A DNA stretch of 64,000 nt, from assembly GCF_003148885.1 (NCBI RefSeq), contig NZ_QGHD01000007.1, positions 1-64,000 of the forward strand, given 5' to 3'. The stretch comes from Hallerella porci. GTDB taxonomy: Bacteria; Fibrobacterota; Fibrobacteria; Fibrobacterales; Fibrobacteraceae. Below the pieces are notes generated by a model that was given only the letters and a program-made list of their open reading frames with translations, was not told the DNA's origin and did not search any database. This document shows positions 34,333-43,800 of the stretch, in pieces. The number at the start of each line of letters is the position of its first letter. Within the stretch, counting starts at the first letter, position 1. Both the position numbers and the translations under genes were made by a program.

Positions 34333-37170
34333 TTAGCCGATTAACATTTTGACCAATTTTGCAAAGACGCGGTCTGCAAGCGGGTTCGTTTCCAAGCCTT
34401 CAAAAAGGTTCAGCTGATTGAAGACGATGCGACCTTTGCCAAATGGAATAATCTGCAAATCGACGCCGGTTTTGATTTCGCCGTTCACGATAGAAACCGA
34501 GCGGGCGAGAACTTTTGCTTCGGGCAATTCGGTGAGCGAGATATTTGGAATTACCGACGATGCGAGATCATCTAAAATTTGATGGTTCGCAAATTCCGGA
34601 AGGAGTTCGGAATTGTTCATCAAGTAATGCACCGAGATGCCGTTCGCACCGGTTGTAAAATGCGAATCAATCGTCTGCGCAAAATGATGGCTCGAATTGA
34701 ACGCTTCAATATCTTCTGGATTCAAATCCGAGAGGAAAAGCGTTTTGCCGCTGTCGCGGGTGAGTTCTACGATACGGTTCAAAACATCATCATTCCAAGA
34801 ACTTAAGCTCGCGGTAAAGATGATTTTTTCGGGACCTGCGAGAGCCGCTTTGGCGTCGTCCGAAGTTTCGCCGCTGTTATCGAGGAAGCAAACTTGCGAT
34901 ATCGCTTTTTGCACATCAGCGTCTTCGAGAACGAGAAGATTTTCGCTGCTTACGCTCACGACTTCGCCAAGAGCAGAAAGTGTGAACATCAATTTGTAAT
35001 CGCCAGCTGTTTTCGGCGCTACAATGGTAAAGGTTCCGAGCGGAGTTAAACTCGTCTGGCCCTTTGCCTTTTGCACTTGCGAGGAAACTTTTTTCCCGTT
35101 CGCATCGACGATTGCCATTTCAATTTCCACATCTTCTAAACGCGCTTGGTTTAAAAGGGCGAGTTGGAAAGAAATTTCGGATTGCGGAGCGCAAACCGGT
35201 TCGTATCCGGTGACGAGAAGACGCGTCGGCGTTGTCGCTGCTTGCATAAAGGCATCGAATCCTTTGCTGTTGCGATTTTCATCGACGAGTCCGCAGAAGT
35301 CCGTGCCAAAATCTGCCCATTGATCGAGCATAAATCCCGAAACGAGCGGATTACTTTGGATGGCGTTAATCTGCGTCAATTTGCTCTGCAGCGCAAGACG
35401 ATTTGTGTCTGCGGTAAACGATTTGACATCGCGCCAAATGGAAAGTTTCTTGTCGGCGACGAAAGTTTCTAATTGCTTGTAAAGCGTCTTGACCGCCTTA
35501 TCATTTTTCGCACTGCGCGAACCTTTAATCGAAGGCGCCGAAGCCGGAAGCAATGTGTGATTTTTTAACGTCACCAAAATTTTTCCGTTGGTGTCGTTCA
35601 CGAATTCCGCATATTCATCTTGGAATTGCGAATTGCCAAGAGTTGTATCCGGAATGGAAATTTCTTCTTCGTCTTCGACCGAAGCCTTGTCGCAGTAATG
35701 GGCGAGGAAGTCCGTGAGCGCTGCATTCGGGCTCATGCGCAAATGCAAACGGTGCGACGAATACAGACGAATTTTTTCGTCGGTAACGCCCATGAGTTTT
35801 CCGGTATCTTTGTGGAATTCTTCTTCGTTCGAAAGATAAACGCAGTTCAAGTTACTGATAATCGGACGGCACTTGTCGTAGTCATCGACCGCATTCAATA
35901 ATTTGTTTCCGTTTTCGAGAACGAGCGGACCATTTTCCGAACCGAGAATCCACGCTGCGATGCACGGGTGATGTTTTTGTTCCATCACAATTTCTTCGAT
36001 GAGCTTGTAAACTTCTTCGAGTCCGCGCGGCGTAGAACGCATCGTGTAAATGGGGAATTCTTGGAAGACGAGAAGTCCCAGTTCGTCGCAAATATCAAGT
36101 GCAGCGGTCGTGAGCGGTGCACCGTTCGAACGAATCGTGTTAAATCCCGCTTTCTTAATCGCTTCCAAATCTTTGCGGAGTTTTTTCGTATCCGCAGTCC
36201 AAAGACCGCCTTCGCTAAAGTGCTGCGTATAGGTGACGCCTTGGATTTTGATAATGGAATCGTTCAAATAGAAGTCGCCTTTAATGCAATCGAATTTGCG
36301 GAATGCAAAATTCTTCACCACCGAGAAAGAATAATCCGGTTCGCCTTTGCCTTTGCCCTTGGCTTCTAATTGAATTTCAATCGCAAAAAGTTTCGGCGAT
36401 GCGGGCGTCCAAACGCACTTTTTAAAATTGTTGATTTTGAGGACGAAACGGCTCGAAGTATTTTCTTTTTCGAGTTTCAAATTTTCCTTCAAAAGTTCGC
36501 CCACTTCGCCCTGCGGATTTCGCATTAAAATGCGGAGGTTTGCGTTGAAGCCGCGCGGATTGTTAAAAGCGACATCGACAGCGATGCGTTCTTCGTCTAA
36601 GTCCGGTTCTAATTGAACTCCGGTAATGAAAGCGGCACCGCCGAGAATCAAATCGACATTGCCGTAAATTCCTCCGAACGGATATTCGCTCCACGGAAGA
36701 CCGACGGGCATTTCGGTCGGGCGCACGAAACGGTCGTCTGCCCCTTCTTTGCTTTCGCGGCCGAGGTCGATGCGGCTATTGGCAGAGCCCATATTGGCAA
36801 CGCGGACGCAGAGCACATTATCTTCGCCCGGTTTAATCGCCTTCGAAAGATCGAGAATGCAAGGAGTGTAAGCACCGAAATGCGAACCGAGATATTTTCC
36901 GTTGAGCCAGAAAGTCGCATGCATCGAAATGCGTTCAAACCGTAAGAAAATACGCTTAGAAATCTGTTTGGCATCGACTGTAAAATGCTTGAAATAGAAA
37001 GCGGCATCTTGGGAAATCGAAACCTTGCTAAAATATTTTTCCCAAACGCTTGGCACTTGAATTTTTTGCGTGCCCGATGGATATGTTGCATACCAGCGGT
37101 TGACAATTCCCGTGTCCTCTGTATCGAACAGAAGTTCCCAGTTGCCATTCAGGCTTACAATAGAGTTCAT
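34333..37170 (-). CDS. Glycoside hydrolase family 2-like protein
   Basis: The product has 945 residues. The jelly-roll sugar-binding domain is visible in FLRFERISMHATFWLNGKYL and HFGAYTPCILDLSK, followed by an immunoglobulin-like domain and a TIM barrel. The barrel carries the TIRSNGAP segment, WILGSENG (general acid near Glu412) and GFMLDQWADF. GH2 enzymes are beta-galactosidases, mannosidases or glucuronidases; the substrate is not clear. The C-terminal 250 residues include a glutamine-amidotransferase-like region. No signal peptide is seen, so it appears cytoplasmic. The ATG at 37170 has AAGGA upstream and starts MNSIVSLNGNWELLFD; the longer frame to 37410 is rejected. Confidence 0.75.
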   Translation of the reverse strand: MNSIVSLNGNWELLFDTEDTGIVNRWYATYPSGTQKIQVPSVWEKYFSKVSISQDAAFYFKHFTVDAKQISKRIFLRFERISMHATFWLNGKYLGSHFGAYTPCILDLSKAIKPGEDNVLCVRVANMGSANSRIDLGRESKEGADDRFVRPTEMPVGLPWSEYPFGGIYGNVDLILGGAAFITGVQLEPDLDEERIAVDVAFNNPRGFNANLRILMRNPQGEVGELLKENLKLEKENTSSRFVLKINNFKKCVWTPASPKLFAIEIQLEAKGKGKGEPDYSFSVVKNFAFRKFDCIKGDFYLNDSIIKIQGVTYTQHFSEGGLWTADTKKLRKDLEAIKKAGFNTIRSNGAPLTTAALDICDELGLLVFQEFPIYTMRSTPRGLEEVYKLIEEIVMEQKHHPCIAAWILGSENGPLVLENGNKLLNAVDDYDKCRPIISNLNCVYLSNEEEFHKDTGKLMGVTDEKIRLYSSHRLHLRMSPNAALTDFLAHYCDKASVEDEEEISIPDTTLGNSQFQDEYAEFVNDTNGKILVTLKNHTLLPASAPSIKGSRSAKNDKAVKTLYKQLETFVADKKLSIWRDVKSFTADTNRLALQSKLTQINAIQSNPLVSGFMLDQWADFGTDFCGLVDENRNSKGFDAFMQAATTPTRLLVTGYEPVCAPQSEISFQLALLNQARLEDVEIEMAIVDANGKKVSSQVQKAKGQTSLTPLGTFTIVAPKTAGDYKLMFTLSALGEVVSVSSENLLVLEDADVQKAISQVCFLDNSGETSDDAKAALAGPEKIIFTASLSSWNDDVLNRIVELTRDSGKTLFLSDLNPEDIEAFNSSHHFAQTIDSHFTTGANGISVHYLMNNSELLPEFANHQILDDLASSVIPNISLTELPEAKVLARSVSIVNGEIKTGVDLQIIPFGKGRIVFNQLNLFEGLETNPLADRVFAKLVKMLIG

Positions 37171-37429
37171 TCGCATTCCTTGTGAAAACCAAACATGTTT
37201 TTTTAAAAGATAAAAAAAATAGACTTTACGGTCAGCCGAAGAATGTTCAGCGGGGAAATTTTGCGGACTTTTTAACTCTTTGAGGGCAATTTTTGCTAAA
37301 ATGAATGTAACAACGGAATTCTTTCGCAAAAATTTTTGAAAAAAATGAAAAAGTTTCTCGTTTGGCTTCCATTTTTCAAAATGTTTTCTATATTTGGGAG
37401 CCCACAGCAAACCTAAAAAAAGGAATATT

Positions 37430-37918
37430 ATGTATTCTATTGTTGAAACAGGTGGTTTCCAGTATAAAGTCGAAGTCGGTAAGACTTACAAAGTTCCGAG
37501 CCTCGACGCTGCTGTCGGTTCTACTCTGGAGCTCAAGTCCGTCCTTCTTTTCTCCAACGGAAAAGAAGTTAAGGTCGGCACCCCTGTCCTGAATGATGCT
37601 TCTGTCAAGGTCGAAATTCTCGCCCAAGATAAGTACGATACAATCATCGTCTTCAAGAAGAAGCGTCGTACCCGTTACGTTCGTCGCAACGGTCATCGTC
37701 AGGACTATACGGAAGTGCTCGTCACGGAACTCCATGCCGGTGCAGAATCCGAAGTTGTCGATCAGAAGATTGTTGAACGCAACCGCGCTCGCATCAAGGC
37801 TCTTGCCGCTCAGAAGGTGCAGAACGTACCGCTGACTCGCAAAGAAAAGATCGCACAAGGTCTTCCGAAGCCCGCTAAGGTCAAGAAGAATTCCATCCGC
37901 AAGTCGAAGGAGGCTTAA
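37430..37918 (+). CDS. rplU: Ribosomal protein L21 with C-terminal extension
   Basis: The product has 162 residues. The first 100 match L21: [20 protein letters not shown] and [20 protein letters not shown]. The rest is a basic, helical tail rich in K, R and A that most L21 proteins (about 103 residues) lack. L21 binds 23S rRNA in the large subunit. The ATG at 37430 has AAAAAAGGA upstream. A TATATT at 37389-37394 could be the -10 box. rpmA starts three bases after the stop, the common rplU-rpmA pairing. Confidence 0.95.
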   Translation: MYSIVETGGFQYKVEVGKTYKVPSLDAAVGSTLELKSVLLFSNGKEVKVGTPVLNDASVKVEILAQDKYDTIIVFKKKRRTRYVRRNGHRQDYTEVLVTELHAGAESEVVDQKIVERNRARIKALAAQKVQNVPLTRKEKIAQGLPKPAKVKKNSIRKSKEA

Positions 37919-37920
37919 TA

Positions 37921-38175
37921 ATGGCTCACAAGAAAGGTCAAGGCTCCGTTCGTAACGGCCGCGATTCCAACGCCCAATATCTCGGCGTGAAAAAGTTCGC
38001 AGGTGAAGAAATCAAGGCTGGCGGCATCATCGTTCGTCAGCGTGGTTCCCACTTCCATCCGGGTGCAAACGTCGGCATGGGCAAGGATTTCACCTTGTTC
38101 GCTCTCGTTGACGGAAAGGTCAAGTTCGAACAGAATGCTGGTGCGCAGAAGGTTTCGGTCTATCCGGAATCGTAA
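37921..38175 (+). CDS. rpmA: Ribosomal protein L27
   Basis: The product has 84 residues, the normal length. The N-terminus [19 protein letters not shown] reaches the peptidyl transferase centre. The body has [21 protein letters not shown], the L27 signature. AAGGAGG just before the start lies within the end of rplU. A hairpin terminator at 38199 closes the pair. Confidence 0.97.
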   Translation: MAHKKGQGSVRNGRDSNAQYLGVKKFAGEEIKAGGIIVRQRGSHFHPGANVGMGKDFTLFALVDGKVKFEQNAGAQKVSVYPES

Positions 38176-38198
38176 GCGTTAATAAAAGCGTTTCAAAA

Positions 38199-38226
38199 CA
38201 GTCGGCTTTGCAGTCGGCTGTTTTTG
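38199..38226 (+). terminator. Rho-independent terminator after rpmA
   Basis: CAGTCGGCT (38199-38207) pairs with AGTCGGCTG (38212-38220) over nine pairs including two G-U, with a TTGC loop and five T after it. It works as RNA on the plus strand only. Confidence 0.75.
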
Positions 38227-38338
38227 TTTTAAAATGTGATATTTCTCGCAGTGCGGCGGTAACGCATTAAATTTTTCGCACTTTTGTCCGATTTAATGTA
38301 TTTTTATGTAAACAGCCTTTTACAAAAGGAACGAACAG

Positions 38339-39076
38339 ATGAAAAATTCTTCGAAAATGAGCGGTAAATGGATGCGTTTTGCGCTGACTTCGGCTGCGGC
38401 TCTCGCCTGGATGGCTTGCAGCGATTCCTCGAGTTCTAGTAAGCCGGAAGCGAATTTTGATGAAGTCGAAACCCGAGAAGATTTAAGCATTTGCTCGAAA
38501 AATTTTGACGGGGATTCTGTTTTCATTAAAAAGGAAAGTCGCTTTTATCTTTGTAAAAATGGATCGTGGAATATCACGATTCGCCATGTGGATGAAACGA
38601 AAAATTTGGATTCTTGCGATGCGGCTTCGTTAGGCGATAGCGTCTTTGTCGAAAGCGAAGCGCGGCGTTACCGCTGTGAAGAATCGGGTTGGAAAAAATT
38701 GCGGAAAGAAGTGCCTTCGATTTATGCGCTGGAAAAATGCGGAAAGGAAAATCAAGGCGAAATCGTTTGGGTAACTCAAGAAAAAGAAGATTATGTCTGC
38801 GCGGATGACTGGGAAAAAGTTTCTGCAAAGAGCAGCTCGAGCCGCGGCGATAACAATTCTTCGGCAAAGGAAAGTTCTTCAAGCGTAAGTTCTTCGAGTG
38901 AGATGAGTTCTAGTAGCGCTGCGATTTCTTCGTCGAGCGCAGCCGTTCCAAAAGTGGAAAGCGCTGATAAATTAGGCGTTTGCAACGCGACCAAAAATCG
39001 TTTTATCGTTTTCGTCGAAGATGAAAATGCACTTTATATGTGTAATGGTTCTTCTTGGGGAAAATTATCGGATTAA
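38339..39076 (+). CDS. Lipoprotein with repeated cysteine modules and poly-serine linker
   Basis: The product has 245 residues. The lipobox ALAWMAC places the lipid Cys at 27. Four copies of a module of about 40 residues follow. Each has the pattern L-x-x-C, then V-F/V-x-x-E, then Y-x-C-x-x-x-x-W: SICSKNF to LCKNGSW, DSCDAAS to RCEESGW, EKCGKEN to VCADDW, and after the serine linker GVCNATK to MCNGSSW. The same module occurs once in the lipoprotein at 19967. It should sit on the cell envelope; the role is unknown. AAAGGA lies eight bases before the ATG. The secreted jelly-roll gene follows after 45 bases. Confidence 0.8.
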   Translation: MKNSSKMSGKWMRFALTSAAALAWMACSDSSSSSKPEANFDEVETREDLSICSKNFDGDSVFIKKESRFYLCKNGSWNITIRHVDETKNLDSCDAASLGDSVFVESEARRYRCEESGWKKLRKEVPSIYALEKCGKENQGEIVWVTQEKEDYVCADDWEKVSAKSSSSRGDNNSSAKESSSSVSSSSEMSSSSAAISSSSAAVPKVESADKLGVCNATKNRFIVFVEDENALYMCNGSSWGKLSD

Positions 39077-39121
39077 AATTCGAGTTGCGAAAATGAATTG
39101 AATTTCGGGAGAATTTTTTGC

Positions 39122-40111
39122 ATGAAGAAATTCGTTGCGCTATTTCTTGGTCTTTCATCGGTTTTATTTGCCGAAACGACTTATGATTCTTTCGGGTTTC
39201 AAGAAATGTACCCGACGAAAGCGGGCTCTGTCGAATGGAATTCGGCGCATTGGGCGAATGGAAAAGCCCGCCAAGTAGAATGGGACGGCGATTCGGATGA
39301 TCCGCTCGATTGGACGGAAAGTCATAGCGCTGGCGATGGCTCTTTTGACATCGACGGAAAAGGCGTCATGCAGATGAATTGGAATGACGGTCCGCGTTTT
39401 CACATTAACAGTTTACGCGGTTCGCAGACTCAATTCTTTTTGAATGTCGAATTCACGGGTTACTTTATGCGTAATGCTCTCGGCGGGAAAGATTACGGCG
39501 GAATGATTGTGGGATTGCGTTCCGGTCCTCTTGGACATGCGTCGAGCGGGGGAGATGATTGCGACGCGACGACTTATTACGCTCGCTTTCGCAATGATGG
39601 TAAATGGGATTTTGAAAAAGAATGGAAACATCCCGAAAGTTACTATCGCACCACTTCGGGAGTGGGAAATCAAGACCCGCTTTGGAATGGCGACGTTTTG
39701 CCTGTTGGAAAATGGATTGGGATGAAATATGTCGCAAGGAATAAAGACGCGAGTACGGTGCGTTTAGAATTGTGGATTGATTCCACGTCAAATGCAACGC
39801 CTCCGGGAAAGTGGGAATTTGTCGGCGCTGTGGAAGATGCGGGAATCGATTTCCGCGGAGCGAGTTCCGAAGCCATTTCCGGCTGTTCTTATACCGATGC
39901 TTATGCTCCGATTTTAAAAGGCGGCGGCACCGTTTTGATGCGCTCGGACAATGATCATCCTTATTATCAATTCGTAACGATTCGTGAAATTGACCCGAAT
40001 GCTAGCAGCACTTCTCCGGAAGCAATTCAAAAAATGCCGAAGAAATTTCAAATGAAATCTTCGGCAAAAAGTTTTGATTTGTTGGGCAGATGCGCTTCAC
40101 CGTTACGGTAA
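39122..40111 (+). CDS. Secreted beta-sandwich protein, possible polysaccharide lyase or lectin
   Basis: The product has 329 residues. A signal peptide (FVALFLGLSSVLFA) leads to a beta-rich domain with DDCDATTYYARFRNDGKWDF, WIGMKYVARNKDASTVRLEL and GKWEFVGAVEDAG. This pattern recalls concanavalin-A-like lectin/lyase folds, but I cannot name the family. The C-terminus reads SAKSFDLLGRCASPLR; Fibrobacter secreted proteins often end in a longer domain beginning FDLLGR, so the tail may be cut short. The ATG at 39122 has GGGAG upstream. It ends four bases from the convergent MTHFR-like gene. Confidence 0.6.
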   Translation: MKKFVALFLGLSSVLFAETTYDSFGFQEMYPTKAGSVEWNSAHWANGKARQVEWDGDSDDPLDWTESHSAGDGSFDIDGKGVMQMNWNDGPRFHINSLRGSQTQFFLNVEFTGYFMRNALGGKDYGGMIVGLRSGPLGHASSGGDDCDATTYYARFRNDGKWDFEKEWKHPESYYRTTSGVGNQDPLWNGDVLPVGKWIGMKYVARNKDASTVRLELWIDSTSNATPPGKWEFVGAVEDAGIDFRGASSEAISGCSYTDAYAPILKGGGTVLMRSDNDHPYYQFVTIREIDPNASSTSPEAIQKMPKKFQMKSSAKSFDLLGRCASPLR

Positions 40112-40115
40112 AACG

Positions 40116-40886
40116 TTAGCAATCAAAAAGATTCTGCAAATATTCGATGGCACCGTTTGCGACGGGCATTAAATAGGCGCGTTGTTGTGTTTCGGAAATC
40201 GTGACCAAAAGTTGGCGGGCGAGACGCGTGTTAAAATTTTTGTCAAAGCTAAAATTCGGCGGGAAAACGACGTTGTTCACCCGTTCCCAATAATTTTTGG
40301 AACGCTCGGTGTAAACGGGCGCAATGCCAAACCAAATTTCGGCTTCGGGAAGTTGTTCAAGCCAAAGTTCGAGCATCCCGATGGAGAAAAACGGCTGCGT
40401 ATAAAATCCGTCACAGCCCGCTTCGCGTTTGGCGAAGGCATAATCCAATTCTTCGCGGAAAGAACTGCGATACGGATCTAAGCCCGCGTAAATTTTGAGT
40501 CCCGGAAATTCGCGCTTGACCGCTTGAATGGCGCTTAAAGTCGTTAATCCCGAAGGCACAAAATTCGGATCATCGTGCGCAGGATCGCCGCCGATGAGAA
40601 GCACTTGCTTTAAACCCGCTTCGACGAGAGCAGAAATTTTTTGCAGCAAATCTTTTTCGGTGCGGTCGATTAAACGAAAATGCGGCGTTGTGTCGATGTT
40701 CGATTGCAAAAGCAACTGCGACGGTTCAAAGGACTTAATCGGCAAACGGCGAATTTCGGGCACGTTAACGGAAGTGACAAACGGAAAGGTCGCAAGCGAT
40801 TGCTTTGCTTCGGCGAGGATGCCGTCGAGCGAACGCGGAACCAATTCCAAGGCAATATCTTTTGGCTTTCTAAAACTCATGCGCAT
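40116..40886 (-). CDS. Methylenetetrahydrofolate reductase-like protein
   Basis: The product is a 256-residue TIM-barrel protein of the MTHFR superfamily, cytoplasmic. Supporting segments are ALELVPRSLDGILAEAKQ, PHFRLIDRTEKDLLQKI, VLLIGGDPAHDD and GCDGFYTQPFFS. The usual MetF has 290 residues or so and reduces methylene-THF with FAD. This version is shorter and the N-terminal catalytic Glu region is rewritten (LELVP), so it may be a paralogue with another role. No ribosome site precedes 40886 clearly; the in-frame ATG at 40880 is equally possible. Confidence 0.7.
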   Translation of the reverse strand: MRMSFRKPKDIALELVPRSLDGILAEAKQSLATFPFVTSVNVPEIRRLPIKSFEPSQLLLQSNIDTTPHFRLIDRTEKDLLQKISALVEAGLKQVLLIGGDPAHDDPNFVPSGLTTLSAIQAVKREFPGLKIYAGLDPYRSSFREELDYAFAKREAGCDGFYTQPFFSIGMLELWLEQLPEAEIWFGIAPVYTERSKNYWERVNNVVFPPNFSFDKNFNTRLARQLLVTISETQQRAYLMPVANGAIEYLQNLFDC

Positions 40887-41087
40887 AATATAATAAAAAA
40901 AGGTCGAAAATTGAATGCATAGATGTGAATTTTTGCATAAAAGATTTTAAACGGGCGAATTTTTGTCATACAGTTGATACATTTTTCGCTGAGTTTACAA
41001 AAGAATCCAAAAAATGGAAAAAAGAAAATTCCAAGGCGAAAAATTTTTCTGTATATTAGAGAAAGTTCCACTTCGCTGAGGATTTTT

Positions 41088-42845
41088 ATGAATTTTCTCA
41101 AATTTGCTTTTTTCTGTTTTGCGGCATCTGTTTTTGCTGGACCTCTTTTAATCAATCAGTTGGGCTTTAATCCAGAATCCGAAAAGTTCGCGCTTGTGCC
41201 CGGAAGCGATGCCAATGATGCAGAAATCCGCGATATGGACGGCAAAACTATTTTAAAGATTAAAGCGCCGTTAGTTTACGATTGGAATTATAGTGGCGAA
41301 GAAGTGCAGACTTACGATTTTTCGTCGATTAAAACTCCCGGCGTTTACCGCTTATACCGCGGCGGCGAATATTTAGGAAACCCGATTATCATCGATAATC
41401 ACGCATACGAAAATTTGACAAAAGCTGCGTTAAAGTGGTTTTATTTTCAGCGCGTCAGCGCACCTGTGGATTATCAATACGGCGGAAAATGGATGCGTGC
41501 TTCCGGACATCCCGACGATAAAGTCATCGTTTACGGAACCGATGAAAGTACGAAAAAAGGCTACGAAGAAGCGACTGGGAAAAAAGCGCCTAAAGAATTG
41601 AAAGTGATAAGTTCGCCGAAAGGTTGGTACGACGCCGGCGATTATGGCAAATACATTGTGAATTCGGGCATTACCGTTTTTACTTTGCTTGAACTTTACG
41701 AAAATTTCTCGAGTTATATGGATACGCTTTCGTGGAATATTCCGCGCGAGTATAAAAATTATCCCGCGATTTTAGAAGAAGTGCGCTACAATTTAGATTG
41801 GATGCTTTCGGTGCAAGATAATGACGGCGGAGTTTATCATAAGGTAACGACTTTAGCGTTTGGCGGCCCCGTTATGCCCGAAAAAGATGGGGCGCCGCGT
41901 TATGCGATTCTGAAAAGTTTAACGGCGACTTTAGATTTTGCTGCGACGATGGCGCAAGCTTCTGTCGTTTATAAAAAATTTGACAAAGCTTATGCGGAAA
42001 AGTGTTTGAAGGCTTCGGAACTGGCGTATGCGTGGGCAAAGAAAAATCCCAAAGCGTTATACAAGCAACCGAGCGATGTGGAAACTGGAAATTACACGCA
42101 TAGTGGCGAAGATGCAAAAGATGAGTTCCGGTGGGCTTCGGCAGAACTTTACCGCGCGACGAAAAAAGCGAATTATTTAAAAGAGCTGAAAGAAAATCCT
42201 TTTACAAATAATGGCGCTTGGTGGGGCGATGTCAATATGCTTGCCGTATTTCGCGTAGCATTAGACGAAGCTTTCCCCAAAGATGTAAAAGATGCCGCTA
42301 AAAAAGTGATGATGAACGAAGCGAATAATTTGCGCGCCGTGGGCGATTCGAGCGGTTATCATTTGCCGGCTTTTGATTGGAGTTGGAATTGGGGAAGTAA
42401 CAGTGCGATGGCGAATAATGCGATGGTTTTATTGCACGCTTACCTTTTAACAAAAGACAAAAGTTACGTCGATGGCGCTCAGCAAGTTTTAGATTATTTG
42501 ATCGGAAAAAATCCGATGGAAATTTCATACGTAACAGGATTTGGATTTAGAAGTCCAAGAAAGCCGCATCATCGCCCGAGTCAATGCGATTTGGTGGATG
42601 ATCCTGTCCCCGGAATGCTTGTAGGCGGTCCGCATTTAGGAAAGCAAGACATCAACTTAGACGGAAAAGATGCGTGGAAATGTCCGAATTATGCTTCGTC
42701 CGAAAAACCGGCTTTGGCCTATTTAGATGATGAATGCAGTTATGCGACGAACGAAGTCGCGATTAACTGGAATGCGCCTTTGGCTTATGTGGCGGGCGCA
42801 TTGCAAGCGATTTATCAAGGCATTTCGCCGAGCGTAAAAAAATAA
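41088..42845 (+). CDS. Secreted glycoside hydrolase family 9 (endoglucanase)
   Basis: The product has 585 residues. A signal peptide (FAFFCFAASVFA) is followed by an N-terminal immunoglobulin-like domain (INQLGFNPESEKFALV) and the (alpha/alpha)6 GH9 domain. The catalytic base pair lies in WYDAGDYG (Asp182, Asp185), the substrate His in PHHRPSQ (494-495), and the acid Glu556 in NEVAINWNAP. GH9 enzymes cleave cellulose beta-1,4 bonds by inversion. No carbohydrate-binding module or sorting domain is seen at the C-terminus. The ATG at 41088 has GAGG upstream; a possible -10 TATATT lies at 41052. A terminator follows at 42858. Confidence 0.93.
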   Translation: MNFLKFAFFCFAASVFAGPLLINQLGFNPESEKFALVPGSDANDAEIRDMDGKTILKIKAPLVYDWNYSGEEVQTYDFSSIKTPGVYRLYRGGEYLGNPIIIDNHAYENLTKAALKWFYFQRVSAPVDYQYGGKWMRASGHPDDKVIVYGTDESTKKGYEEATGKKAPKELKVISSPKGWYDAGDYGKYIVNSGITVFTLLELYENFSSYMDTLSWNIPREYKNYPAILEEVRYNLDWMLSVQDNDGGVYHKVTTLAFGGPVMPEKDGAPRYAILKSLTATLDFAATMAQASVVYKKFDKAYAEKCLKASELAYAWAKKNPKALYKQPSDVETGNYTHSGEDAKDEFRWASAELYRATKKANYLKELKENPFTNNGAWWGDVNMLAVFRVALDEAFPKDVKDAAKKVMMNEANNLRAVGDSSGYHLPAFDWSWNWGSNSAMANNAMVLLHAYLLTKDKSYVDGAQQVLDYLIGKNPMEISYVTGFGFRSPRKPHHRPSQCDLVDDPVPGMLVGGPHLGKQDINLDGKDAWKCPNYASSEKPALAYLDDECSYATNEVAINWNAPLAYVAGALQAIYQGISPSVKK

Positions 42846-42857
42846 AATGCGAACAGA

Positions 42858-42886
42858 AACTTCTCGAATTGCGGAGAAGTTTTTTG
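42858..42886 (+). terminator. Rho-independent terminator after the GH9 gene
   Basis: Stem AACTTCTC/GAGAAGTT (42858-42865, 42874-42881) followed by T residues. Confidence 0.8.
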
Positions 42887-42942
42887 CTTTCAAAATGGAT
42901 TCTCCGAAGTTTACTATTTTTAAATAAACTTTTGAGGATTCG

Positions 42943-43800
42943 ATGAATCGTTTATTTTTCGTTTGGATTTTTTGCTTTACCACATTTCTGTTTGCGGGAG
43001 AAAAATTGACAGTCGCAGTGACTCTTGCGCCTTACGCAAATATTGTGCGGGCAATCGCTGGCGATAAAATGGACGTGCTCACTCTCGTTCCGTCTAATGC
43101 AAATCCGCATACTTTTGAGCCGAAGCCTGCGGTGCTCAAAAAATTTGCCGAAGCTTCGGTTTATTTTAGCGATGGATCGGGAATGGATAAAGCGTGGATG
43201 CCGCGCTTCAAAGGGGTAAATCCGAAGATTCGCATTGCAGAACTTTCGGCGGGTATTTCTTGGTTATACGAAGAACACGAGGATCATGAAGGTCATGAAG
43301 ACGGTCCGGAATTGGATCCGCATCTTTGGAATTCGCCGCGTCAAGTGATTTTAATTTCTTCGAATATTTGCAGCACTCTCGTCGAAATGGATCCGGCGAA
43401 TGCGGGATTTTATCGCACGAATTTAGAAGCGTTCAACAAAAAAATGACGCAGTTGGATTTGGAATTTTCAAATCGCATAAATGCGCTCCCGGTGGAAAAG
43501 CGGACGTTCATCGTTTTTCATCCGTCTTACGGTTACCTCGCCCGCGATTACGGTTTAACGCAAATCGCCGTGGAAATGGACGGCAAAGAACCGAAGCCAC
43601 GAGATTTAGCCAATCTTGTCCGCGAAGCCAAAGAACATCATGTTTCGACGGTTTTTGTGCAACCGCAATTTAGCCGTCGCGCAGCCGAATCGCTTTCACG
43701 AGAAATTAAAGCGAAAATTGTTTCGATCGATCCGCTCGCTTACGATTTTGAAGCGAACTTAAAATTCTTCTTGAAAACTCTTGCGGGAGAAGCGAAGTGA
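42943..43800 (+). CDS. znuA: Zinc ABC transporter substrate-binding protein
   Basis: The product has 285 residues. It binds zinc (or manganese) in the periplasm and hands it to the membrane transporter. A signal peptide ends near FLFAGEK. Metal ligands are suggested by NPHTFEP (His56) and DPHLWNSP (His127), HPSYGYLARDYGL and the late IDPLAYDFE. The acidic His-rich loop EEHEDHEGHED at 110-120 is typical of ZnuA. GAGG precedes the ATG. The stop overlaps the znuC GTG by four bases. Confidence 0.9.
   Translation: MNRLFFVWIFCFTTFLFAGEKLTVAVTLAPYANIVRAIAGDKMDVLTLVPSNANPHTFEPKPAVLKKFAEASVYFSDGSGMDKAWMPRFKGVNPKIRIAELSAGISWLYEEHEDHEGHEDGPELDPHLWNSPRQVILISSNICSTLVEMDPANAGFYRTNLEAFNKKMTQLDLEFSNRINALPVEKRTFIVFHPSYGYLARDYGLTQIAVEMDGKEPKPRDLANLVREAKEHHVSTVFVQPQFSRRAAESLSREIKAKIVSIDPLAYDFEANLKFFLKTLAGEAK

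Noticed and set aside
37171-37410. N-terminal extension of the GH2-like protein
   Set aside because: The extra 80 codons are AT-rich leader, and a good AAGGA site stands before the ATG at 37170.
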